NCBI GenBank assembly: GCA_022565415.1
Contig: JAIUMT010000248.1
Span: 1 to 5,230, forward strand
DNA: 5,230 nt
Direction of reading: 5' to 3'
DNA from: Balneolales bacterium
GTDB taxonomy: Bacteria; Bacteroidota; Rhodothermia; Balneolales; HLUCCA01
The first letter of the stretch is position 1, and each line of letters begins with the position of its first letter. A program made the translations under genes and the position numbers. Shown here in pieces: positions 1-5,230 of this stretch. The notes beneath the pieces were generated by a model. It did not search any database. It saw only the letters and a list, made by a program, of their open reading frames with translations, and was not told the origin of the DNA.

Positions 1-837
1 AACATGTTCCCAATAACTACTGTTGTGCACGGCTTCGTGACCTTCCCGGGCGAAATTACTCACTTCGTAGCGTTGTAAGCCGTGTTCGCCGAGTATTTCA
101 GAAACTAGTTTCATGTGTGCTGCCACGTCGCTGTCGTCGGATTCGGTTAGCCTTCCAAGTTCGGCATATTTTCCGAGTCGGGTGCCGGGCTCGATGGTCA
201 GCGCATAGGCCGAAATATGGGGCGGATTGAAACTCAGAAAAGTATTGATATCGTTTTCGAGCTGACGCAAAGATTGCCCCGGATTTCCATAGATGAGATC
301 GACGGTGTACGATTCGAATCCGGTCTGTTGAATTAACTCGAGACTTCGCCGGGCTTCCTCAGAAGAATGCGCCCGATTCATAAATTTGAGCAAATCGGGG
401 TCGAAACTCTGAATTCCCATGCTGAGGCGGGTAATTCCCGCATCTTTGAGCGCATGAAGATACGAGGCGTTGCTCACATCATCAGGATTGGTTTCAATGG
501 TCACTTCCTTAAGGTACTGCGTGCCATGATGCCGCTCAATGGCTTTCATTATGCGCTCGATATCGGCCACCGGCAGCCGCGATGGGGTGCCTCCGCCCAA
601 ATAAACCGATTCAAGTCGGGGGGATAATCCCGTTGCCGAGAGTGCTTCTATAAAATCGGGTGCAGATGTCGAAATGTCTTGCAGCAGAGCCTCGACGTAG
701 TCTGGGATGAGTTGCTGACGCGTAACGAAGTAGAAGTCACAATAGCTACACGCTTGTTTGCAAAATGGAACGTGGATGTAGATCGAGTATGGCTGGATTT
801 TCGCCTCGTTTGAGGAAGATTCTGCATGATTATTCAT
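1..837 (-). CDS. hemW: HemW-type radical SAM protein (heme chaperone / coproporphyrinogen oxidase-like), C-terminus cut by the window edge
   Basis: Reading the reverse strand from the ATG at 837-835 gives an uninterrupted 279-codon frame that runs off the left edge. It begins MNNHAESSSNEAKIQPYSIY. The radical SAM cluster motif CX3CX2C is intact (C26, C30, C33) within HVPFCKQACSYCDF. The following HemN/HemW family blocks appear in order: YLGGGTPS (79-86), ETNPD (115-119), RLSMGIQSF (137-145), NRAH (154-157), DLIYGNPGQ (180-188), ISAYALTIEPGT (208-219), RYEVSNFA (256-263) and HNSSYW (271-276). The Cys cluster is followed by D-F rather than the fourth cysteine of true HemN, which points to HemW. 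HemW is known as a cytoplasmic heme-binding protein that delivers heme to respiratory enzymes, not a coproporphyrinogen dehydrogenase. Family members are about 380 residues, so roughly 100 are missing. The frame stays open upstream to a TAG at 885-883 but contains no other ATG. No Shine-Dalgarno is visible. The gene is divergent from the surface-protein genes, so shared function is not implied. Confidence 0.95.
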   Translation of the reverse strand, partial: MNNHAESSSNEAKIQPYSIYIHVPFCKQACSYCDFYFVTRQQLIPDYVEALLQDISTSAPDFIEALSATGLSPRLESVYLGGGTPSRLPVADIERIMKAIERHHGTQYLKEVTIETNPDDVSNASYLHALKDAGITRLSMGIQSFDPDLLKFMNRAHSSEEARRSLELIQQTGFESYTVDLIYGNPGQSLRQLENDINTFLSFNPPHISAYALTIEPGTRLGKYAELGRLTESDDSDVAAHMKLVSEILGEHGLQRYEVSNFAREGHEAVHNSSYWEHV

Positions 838-1003
838 GGCAACAAAATACGGAAAATGAAGAGATGAATATGTCGAATTCAGCTAGCAGATGGTATGATC
901 TGATTAGGCAGTTAATTGTAAGTGAATTATTGGACGAGATTGCTCACGTCACTATATTAAGTGCAATTAAGGCACTACACTACACTGAAATCATTTTATT
1001 CTC
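838..1003. other. Divergent intergenic spacer between hemW and the repeat-protein gene
   Basis: This 166-bp AT-rich spacer separates two divergently transcribed genes, so it should hold both promoters. On the plus strand there is a possible -35/-10 pair (separate entry). Just after it lie a 5-bp inverted repeat (AGTGC 960-964, GCACT 972-976, 7-nt loop) and a short pentanucleotide tract, CACTACACTACACT (973-986). No clear promoter was found for hemW on the minus strand. A plus-strand reading frame starts inside hemW at 765 and ends at 1007, but it looks like an antisense shadow that happens to stay open through the spacer. Confidence 0.6.
930..958 (+). promoter_or_regulatory. Possible sigma70-like promoter for the repeat-protein gene
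   Basis: TTGGAC (930-935) and TATATT (953-958) are separated by 17 bp. The -10 box matches TATAAT at 5 of 6 positions, but the -35 box keeps only the leading TTG. A start of transcription near 965 would leave a leader of about 40 nt before the ATG at 1004. In an AT-rich spacer such matches arise by chance. If the organism uses the Bacteroidota primary sigma factor, the relevant boxes would be TTTG and TAnnTTTG, and no good copy of that pair was seen here. Confidence 0.3.
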
Positions 1004-2845
1004 ATGAAGAGATTGTTACTTGTCGTTTTGATACTATTCGCATATACCGCTTCAGCCTACAGCCAATCCGTTACCATTGGTGAAGATGGAATAGTTAGAT
1101 GTTTAGATGTACCCATTGGAACCGTTCAGGAAGTAGATGGAGACGAGTATCTGGTTGTAGATAGAACATTGCTAAATTATAGAAGAAGTGCTGGGGCAGA
1201 CCTCACCAAAGTATGTGTGAGTAACGTGACAGATATGGGATCCCTATTTGAATTTACTCCTTCTTTTAATCAGCCAATTACGAATTGGGATGTTAGCAAT
1301 GTGGTGAATATGAGTAGAATGTTTCAAAACTCACAGTTTAATCAACCAATCGGCAATTGGGATGTAAGTAGTGTAAAAGCTATGTATATGATGTTCTATA
1401 GGTCTTCGTTTAATCAGCCACTAGATAACTGGGATGTAAGTAATGTAGAAATTATGAGTTTCCTGTTTAATTTTACTTCATTCAACCATTCTATTGAAAA
1501 CTGGGACGTAAGTAGCGTAATTAATATGTCTAACATGTTTCAGGACTCTGATTTTAATCAGCCATTAGAAAACTGGGATGTTAGTAATGTGCAAGTGATG
1601 GATGCAATGTTTAGTCGCACTCAGTTTAATCAACCTCTCAACAACTGGGATGTGAGCAAAGTAACGAGTATGATTGAGATGTTTCATGAATCTACTTTCA
1701 ATCAACCTCTTGATAATTGGGATGTCAGTAGTGTAACAAATATGGGTGGATTATTTAGTCAATCTAAATTCAACCAACCCATAAGCGATTGGGATGTGAG
1801 TAATGTGACGAACATGGCAGTAATGTTTCGAAGTTCGCCATTTAATCAATCGATAGAAAGTTGGAACGTTAGTAAAGTAAGGAATATGACATCTATGTTT
1901 CTATCAACTCACTTCAATCAGTCTCTTGAAGATTGGGATGTTAGTAATGTGACTACCATGAGTAATATGTTTTATTCTTCGGAGTTTAATAAACCGATTC
2001 AATCATGGGATGTTAGCAGTGTGACGAATATGAGTGACATGTTTCGATCATCGCATTTCAACCAACCACTTGATGACTGGGATCTTAGGAATGTAACTGA
2101 TATGACTAATATGTTTCATTCTTCAAGGTTCAATCAACCCATTAACTATTGGTGTGTTCCCAAAATTAATACGGAACCTATTAGCTTTAACTATCGAAGT
2201 AGCCTCACGAATGAGAATATGCCAGTTTGGGGGATGTGTCTGGGACTGCCACCTAAACCAACACTGCTTTATCCCTCTCACAGCGAAGTTGATGTTTCCC
2301 GTACTACAGAATTGACGTGGGCGGCCGATACAACATCGACAAAATATCGGCTTCAGGTTTATGTGGGCTACGGACTAGAGCCAATGGTTATAGATACTAC
2401 AATTTCTGAAACGACATATAAAATATCGGTGCCTTTAGAAGGTGATATCACATATTTATGGAGAGTTAAGGGCATTAACGGCGACAGAATTTTCCGGGGT
2501 GAATTATACAAAGGGGTATGGAGTGAATATCGAAGTTTTAAAACAGTAGTAGGTACATCCATAGAAGCCGAAGAAATCCCAACTCAATTCGTGCTCAACC
2601 AGAACTATCCGAATCCGTTTAATCCGACCACACAGATTCAATTTTCATTGCCTAATGCAACACATGTAAGACTAGAGGTGTACTCGGTTTTGGGTCAGAG
2701 AGTGGGTTTGCTACTGAATGAGGAAAGATCCGCGGGACTTTACAATGTGCCGTTTAATGGATCCGCTTTGTCCAGCGGGATATACATTTATAGACTCACA
2801 ACTCCCGAATTCACCCAATCGAAAATGATGAATTTGATTAAGTAG
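1004..2845 (+). CDS. BspA-like (DUF285-type) repeat surface protein with an Ig/FN3-like domain and a T9SS C-terminal sorting domain
   Basis: This 613-residue exported protein is probably a cell-surface adhesin. A Sec signal peptide (MKRLLLVVLILFAYTASAYS, cleavage near residue 20) is followed by an N-terminal cap (about 22-87) with C33 and C71 and the half-repeat VSNVTDMGSLF. Twelve repeats of exactly 24 residues fill 88-375 (core FNQPLxNWDVSNVTNMxxMFxxSx). A C-terminal cap (376-412) carries WCVPKI and PVWGMC, with C384 and C412. Residues about 416-514 look like an Ig/FN3-like domain (PTLLYPS, LTWAADT, YRLQV, TYLWRV, WSEYRSFKT). From F529 to the end is a type A sorting domain (NQNYPNPFNPTT, LEVYSVLGQRV, GLYNVPF, SSGIYIYRL), which predicts outer-membrane export by T9SS with the tail cleaved off. 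The family name comes from Listeria, Mycoplasma and Bacteroidota proteins; most have no proven ligand. The start is ATG directly before the signal peptide, without a Shine-Dalgarno. The gene lies 81 bp before the next frame's GTG, or 156 bp before its likelier TTG start. Confidence 0.93.
   Translation: MKRLLLVVLILFAYTASAYSQSVTIGEDGIVRCLDVPIGTVQEVDGDEYLVVDRTLLNYRRSAGADLTKVCVSNVTDMGSLFEFTPSFNQPITNWDVSNVVNMSRMFQNSQFNQPIGNWDVSSVKAMYMMFYRSSFNQPLDNWDVSNVEIMSFLFNFTSFNHSIENWDVSSVINMSNMFQDSDFNQPLENWDVSNVQVMDAMFSRTQFNQPLNNWDVSKVTSMIEMFHESTFNQPLDNWDVSSVTNMGGLFSQSKFNQPISDWDVSNVTNMAVMFRSSPFNQSIESWNVSKVRNMTSMFLSTHFNQSLEDWDVSNVTTMSNMFYSSEFNKPIQSWDVSSVTNMSDMFRSSHFNQPLDDWDLRNVTDMTNMFHSSRFNQPINYWCVPKINTEPISFNYRSSLTNENMPVWGMCLGLPPKPTLLYPSHSEVDVSRTTELTWAADTTSTKYRLQVYVGYGLEPMVIDTTISETTYKISVPLEGDITYLWRVKGINGDRIFRGELYKGVWSEYRSFKTVVGTSIEAEEIPTQFVLNQNYPNPFNPTTQIQFSLPNATHVRLEVYSVLGQRVGLLLNEERSAGLYNVPFNGSALSSGIYIYRLTTPEFTQSKMMNLIK
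1265..2128 (+). repeat. Twelve tandem 72-bp coding repeats (24 residues each)
   Basis: Twelve consecutive units of exactly 72 bp have no insertions or deletions, and a thirteenth, degenerate half-unit (from 2129) runs into the C-terminal cap. Within each 24-residue unit, positions F1, N2, W8, V13, M16 and F20 are identical in all twelve. D9, V10 and S11 are conserved in eleven, Q3 in ten, and position 23 is always Ser or Thr. Positions 6-7, 14-15, 17-18, 21-22 and 24 vary freely. Codons for the invariant residues differ between units (for example ttt/ttc and aat/aac for F-N), so the array has diverged at the DNA level and is not a recent amplification. Confidence 0.95.
2588..2842 (+). other. 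T9SS type A sorting domain (coding sub-region)
   Basis: This stretch encodes residues 529-613 of the repeat protein. It starts FVLNQNYPNPFNPTTQIQFS and continues through the LEVYSVLGQRV block, a glycine-rich turn (SAGLYNVPFNGSALSSGIYI) and a basic, hydrophobic end (SKMMNLIK). These are the ordered blocks of the Por secretion C-terminal domain. The known role of the domain is recognition by the outer-membrane T9SS translocon, followed by removal by the PorU sortase and attachment of the mature protein to the cell surface or its release. No T9SS component genes are present in this window. Confidence 0.9.
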
Positions 2846-2880
2846 TGGTTTGTTGGGTAACTATTCTGCTAGCTTCACTC

Positions 2881-2903
2881 TGTATTTTTTAAGGTAAAAT
2901 ACA
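2881..2903. repeat. 8-bp perfect inverted repeat between the repeat-protein and lipoprotein genes
   Basis: TGTATTTT (2881-2888) and AAAATACA (2896-2903) pair perfectly around a 7-nt loop, TTAAGGT. It lies 35 bp after the stop codon of the repeat protein. The stem is AT-rich and no U-run follows it, so it is a poor intrinsic terminator. It could be a weak hairpin stabilising a 3' end, or an operator just upstream of the TAAATTTG box at 2920. Confidence 0.35.
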
Positions 2904-2919
2904 TCGAACCATACTGGAT

Positions 2920-2927
2920 TAAATTTG
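2920..2927 (+). promoter_or_regulatory. Possible Bacteroidota -7 promoter element (TAnnTTTG)
   Basis: TAAATTTG matches the Bacteroidota -7 consensus TAnnTTTG exactly. No clear TTTG -33 partner was found about 20 bp upstream. If it is used, transcription would start near 2934. That lies downstream of the GTG at 2927 and upstream of the TTG at 3002, so it would support the later start of the lipoprotein gene. Confidence 0.3.
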
Positions 2928-3001
2928 TGAAAAACATTACTATAGCCGGGTTATTTAATCATTTCTATCCATTGGTGTTGCAACCATCTTTACTAAATCC
3001 T

Positions 3002-4057
3002 TTGAAAAAACTAGTTGCTCTTCTAATTGTAGTTTTGCTGGCGGGATGTGCCGAAACCGTTGATTTTGATCACGATAATCCAGTTGATCCAAATAAACCA
3101 TTATACGTCCCAGCTCAACCATTTCAGTCCTACTTCAGTCTTCAACCGACTTATATAAACGACTCACAAGAGTTAGTCCTCGAGTTAAGGACACAATCAG
3201 CTGTTATAGATTCGATACAAATTGATATTACTAGCAACGGACAAGACGTTGTATACAGTACGCGTATTCCGTTTCAAGCTGAGACGAGCTTCCCTATCCC
3301 AACTGATATTTCACGTGAGATGTCAGTAAGCGTGCAGAATCAATTCTGGAGAATTAATGGAGAAGTGGTTGCTTCCGAACCAGTTGTGTTAACATTATCA
3401 TCATTTTTTGAAAATATCATCCCAAGAAATCTGTTTAGTTTTTCGACACCCGATTTATCTGGTAGTAATCTTGGCATCACATTCCGATACCGTCATTTAA
3501 TCCCAAGACTATTCGGCTACGAACTCACCATTAATCAGGGGATTGGCGACAACGTTGAGCTAGTACAGATAAGAAACCAGGCGGTAGTCCCATCAGATCA
3601 GCGGGAATTCATAGTTAAAAATGCCGGATTATTGACCAGTATATACAACTCATGCCCATTTTGGCTTGATGCAACATTTTCGTTCAATATTCTGCACCGG
3701 AATCAGCTTTACCCAATTCAGTCATTTAATTTACCCACCGAACCTTACTTTATAACCTACTTTAAACCTGTTTCGGTGCAGGAAGGTCAACAGAGTCACC
3801 AACGGGTTTTGTCGTGGATTAGCTTACTCAGAAACTTCAATTCTCGCGATGGTGATTGTACCTCGGTTCTCGAATATAGTCTGGATGATGGGCAAAACTG
3901 GCATCATGAATCGGTGGTCTCGTTGGCAGTTCAGGATTATGTATTTGATATTCCCGAAGTTAATGGGGTTCGTGCCGAGAACCCGCGCTTTAGAATCCGC
4001 CTCAAAAAAGGGGATATACTGCATCCTGTTCCTGTTGAAATTGTAAATCCAAGCTGA
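3002..4057 (+). CDS. Putative surface lipoprotein of unknown function (TTG start preferred over GTG at 2927)
   Basis: The frame is open from GTG 2927, but the first 25 codons from there do not look like a signal peptide. From the TTG at 3002 the product begins MKKLVALLIVVLLAGCAETV, a textbook lipoprotein signal with lipobox LAGC, and Cys16 would become the lipidated residue. The mature N-terminus (DFDHDNPVDPNKPLYVPAQP) resembles the tethers seen on FCB-group lipoproteins. The rest, about 351 residues in all, is rich in predicted beta strand and matches no family I can name. Residues about 268-338 (RVLSWISLL, LEYSLDDGQNWHHES, PRFRIRLKKGD) resemble an Ig/FN3-like module of the kind found in surface proteins. 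No catalytic motif is visible. The likely site is the periplasmic or outer face of a membrane. The TGA stop overlaps the next ATG by one base, so the two genes are probably translated from one message. No Shine-Dalgarno precedes either candidate start. Confidence 0.8.
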   Translation: MKKLVALLIVVLLAGCAETVDFDHDNPVDPNKPLYVPAQPFQSYFSLQPTYINDSQELVLELRTQSAVIDSIQIDITSNGQDVVYSTRIPFQAETSFPIPTDISREMSVSVQNQFWRINGEVVASEPVVLTLSSFFENIIPRNLFSFSTPDLSGSNLGITFRYRHLIPRLFGYELTINQGIGDNVELVQIRNQAVVPSDQREFIVKNAGLLTSIYNSCPFWLDATFSFNILHRNQLYPIQSFNLPTEPYFITYFKPVSVQEGQQSHQRVLSWISLLRNFNSRDGDCTSVLEYSLDDGQNWHHESVVSLAVQDYVFDIPEVNGVRAENPRFRIRLKKGDILHPVPVEIVNPS

Positions 4058-5088
4058 TGAAATTTATGTTAATAAAACGGATACAAGTTGTCGCTCTGAT
4101 TGCATGTTGTGCTGTAATCTTTCAGACTCAGACTTCCTCCGCACAGTTCGTTTTCGACGAAACACTCTCAGAAGACCTCGGACCTTTCGGATACCTCCAA
4201 GTTCATCACCCTGCTTCAACAGTCTATTTGAAAGCTGGAAATCTTATCTGGACGTTAACGAGCGGAGAAACCCTTCGTGTACCATACGGTTCTTTCCAAT
4301 TCCGTGTATTTGCCGAAGACTATGAAGACGTTCTGTACAATGTGATAATTGTAGAAGACCAAGTGACGCGAATTAATGCATTACCGAACCGAATTTCCAC
4401 CGCAGCCAAACGAGAAAAATATAGTGTGTTTCCGGTAGTGTTTTGGAATGCGAATCTGATTGTAGAGACCGATTCTGACAGCAAAATTCGCATTAAAGGT
4501 AGTTTGGTTGGTGAAGATGGTGTGGGCGGATTATTGCTTGACGAGGGGTGGTATGAAATTGAGACTATTCGGCCCGATGGGCGCACGAAAAGCGCAAGAT
4601 ACAGAATGGATCCCAATCGACTTACCTATGTTCAGGCGTATCATCGTCCGAAGCGTGAGACAATTTTAAGTTCGTCATTCGTGCCCGGCCTTGCCCAGTA
4701 TCATCATAATGAACCCCTCAAAACATTAATATATGCCCCAATTGTGACAGGAAGTCTGGTTTACGCAGTTCGGAGTTATCTTGATCATCGAAACTCATTA
4801 GATCGATACAACACGACAATGGACCAGTACAATAGGCAGATAAATGAGGGAGGTGCACTTGAATTGGGACTCCGCATGGCGGCGTTAGAGAAAGAAGTGA
4901 ATGATGCAGCCCGGGTTCGGAATATATCTATAGGGGTGTTTTCGGCGCTATATGCGGCCAATATAATTGATGCGTTGTGGCCTAGAAAATATGGGTATCG
5001 AACTGAATCACGGAAAATTCATCCGTTTACAAATCTTGATCCCGTTAATGGCACGTTCGAAGGCGGAGTTTTGGTGAGATTTAACTAA
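4057..5088 (+). CDS. PEGA-like and DUF5683-like exported membrane protein
   Basis: The 343-residue product starts at the ATG inside the preceding stop (TGATG); a second ATG at 4066 (M4) is also possible. Residues 1-30 form a signal peptide ending TSSAQ. LIAC at 14-17 could instead be a lipobox, so the anchoring mode is uncertain. Two beta-rich modules follow (about 45-110 and 133-200), each with the PEGA-like pattern of a short strand, a small insert, a glycine or tyrosine turn and a closing strand (VPYGSFQFRVFAEDYED; LLDEGWYEIETIRPDGR). From 205 the sequence changes to a DUF5683-like region: SSSFVPGLAQYHHNEPLKTL, a hydrophobic stretch (APIVTGSLVYAVRSYL), a polar segment (228-287, probably helical) and RNISIGVFSALYAANIIDAL (288-307). 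The chain ends GGVLVRFN, possibly a terminal beta strand. PEGA modules are known from surface and cell-wall-associated proteins; DUF5683 has no established function. Coupling to the lipoprotein suggests they act together at the envelope, but that is inference. Confidence 0.8.
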   Translation: MKFMLIKRIQVVALIACCAVIFQTQTSSAQFVFDETLSEDLGPFGYLQVHHPASTVYLKAGNLIWTLTSGETLRVPYGSFQFRVFAEDYEDVLYNVIIVEDQVTRINALPNRISTAAKREKYSVFPVVFWNANLIVETDSDSKIRIKGSLVGEDGVGGLLLDEGWYEIETIRPDGRTKSARYRMDPNRLTYVQAYHRPKRETILSSSFVPGLAQYHHNEPLKTLIYAPIVTGSLVYAVRSYLDHRNSLDRYNTTMDQYNRQINEGGALELGLRMAALEKEVNDAARVRNISIGVFSALYAANIIDALWPRKYGYRTESRKIHPFTNLDPVNGTFEGGVLVRFN

Positions 5089-5230
5089 CGCTTGGTTGTG
5101 GGCTAGAAGGCTCACTAATGTTAGCATATTTAGGGAAAATCAACTACTTTGTTTGATACCTAATTATTGTAAATCCAATGAATTAAGAAGATTTTGAAAT
5201 CAATGAGAGCCTGTGAAAACATCATCAAGT
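5089..5230. other. 3' flank with no convincing gene
   Basis: This AT-rich stretch follows the last stop. A 6-bp stem with one G-T pair (GTGGGC 5098-5103, GCTCAC 5110-5115, loop TAGAAG) is the only hairpin noticed, and no U-run follows it directly, so calling it a terminator is weak. Two candidate starts lie at the right edge, ATG 5203 and GTG 5213 (MKTSSS), either of which could begin a gene that continues outside the window. Too few codons remain to judge. Confidence 0.5.
5098..5115 (+). terminator. Weak hairpin, possible terminator after the lipoprotein/PEGA operon
   Basis: GTGGGC and GCTCAC can pair over 6 bp including one G-T pair, closing a 6-nt loop 10 nt after the stop codon. The location suits transcription termination, but the sequence after it is TAATGTTAGC rather than a run of T, so this may be chance. 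Confidence 0.2.

Noticed and set aside
367..627. An 86-codon plus-strand frame
   Set aside because: It lies entirely antisense to conserved HemW motifs (ETNPD, RLSMGIQSF), so it is a shadow of that gene.
765..1007. An 80-codon plus-strand reading frame that begins inside hemW and ends at the start of the repeat gene
   Set aside because: Its first 24 or so codons are antisense to the well-supported hemW start, and the remainder has no signal, motif or family resemblance. Its end overlaps the ATG of the repeat protein by chance.
1265..2128. The 72-bp repeats considered as a CRISPR array or other non-coding repeat
   Set aside because: The units are contiguous, keep one reading frame, and conserve residues while their codons vary, which is protein-level selection and not identical repeats with spacers.
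4320..4616. A 98-codon minus-strand frame opposite the PEGA/DUF5683 gene
   Set aside because: It is antisense to a frame with a signal peptide and recognisable modules, and its Ser/Pro/Thr-rich product looks like a shadow.
5135..5150. CTACTTTG near 5142 as a Bacteroidota -7 box for a gene to the right
   Set aside because: It is TA-n-TTTG with one spacer base too few for TAnnTTTG, and no downstream gene is visible to support it.
5203..5230. Possible truncated gene at the right edge (ATG 5203, MRACENIIK, or GTG 5213, MKTSSS)
   Set aside because: Fewer than ten codons are visible, with two competing frames and no supporting signal, so it cannot be called.

Overview
The window reads as part of a chromosome from a Bacteroidota/FCB-group bacterium. 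The strongest clue is the C-terminus of the large central protein: the motif NQNYPNPFNPTT followed by FSLP and a GIYIYRL ending is a type IX secretion (T9SS) sorting domain of the form common in Balneolota, Rhodothermota, Ignavibacteriota and related lineages. Two further hints fit: no start codon here has a recognisable Shine-Dalgarno sequence, and a TAnnTTTG box of the Bacteroidota -7 type is present. The exact phylum cannot be fixed from this window.

Layout. Positions 1-837 on the minus strand hold the N-terminal 279 codons of a HemW-type radical SAM protein, whose C-terminus lies beyond the left edge. A 166-bp divergent spacer (838-1003) follows, with a possible sigma70-like promoter reading right. 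Three plus-strand genes then occupy 1004-5088. The first is a 613-residue secreted BspA-like repeat protein (twelve exact 24-residue repeats, an Ig/FN3-like domain and a T9SS sorting domain). The second is a lipoprotein of about 351 residues with no recognised family, whose real start is probably TTG at 3002 rather than GTG at 2927. The third is a 343-residue protein with two PEGA-like modules and a DUF5683-like membrane region. The last two genes overlap by one base (TGATG) and are almost certainly co-transcribed. The final 142 bp hold no convincing gene.

How they may work together. HemW is a housekeeping heme-trafficking gene and is probably unrelated to the rest. The three right-hand genes all encode exported proteins: a T9SS-exported surface adhesin-like protein, a membrane-anchored lipoprotein and a membrane-associated PEGA/DUF5683 protein. 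A cell-surface module (adhesin plus anchoring or assembly partners) is a reasonable inference but is not shown by the sequence. Sampled lines of the hemW part are clearly richer in G+C than lines of the repeat gene (39/60 at 541-600 against 22/60 at 1321-1380), so the surface genes look like accessory DNA next to a core gene.
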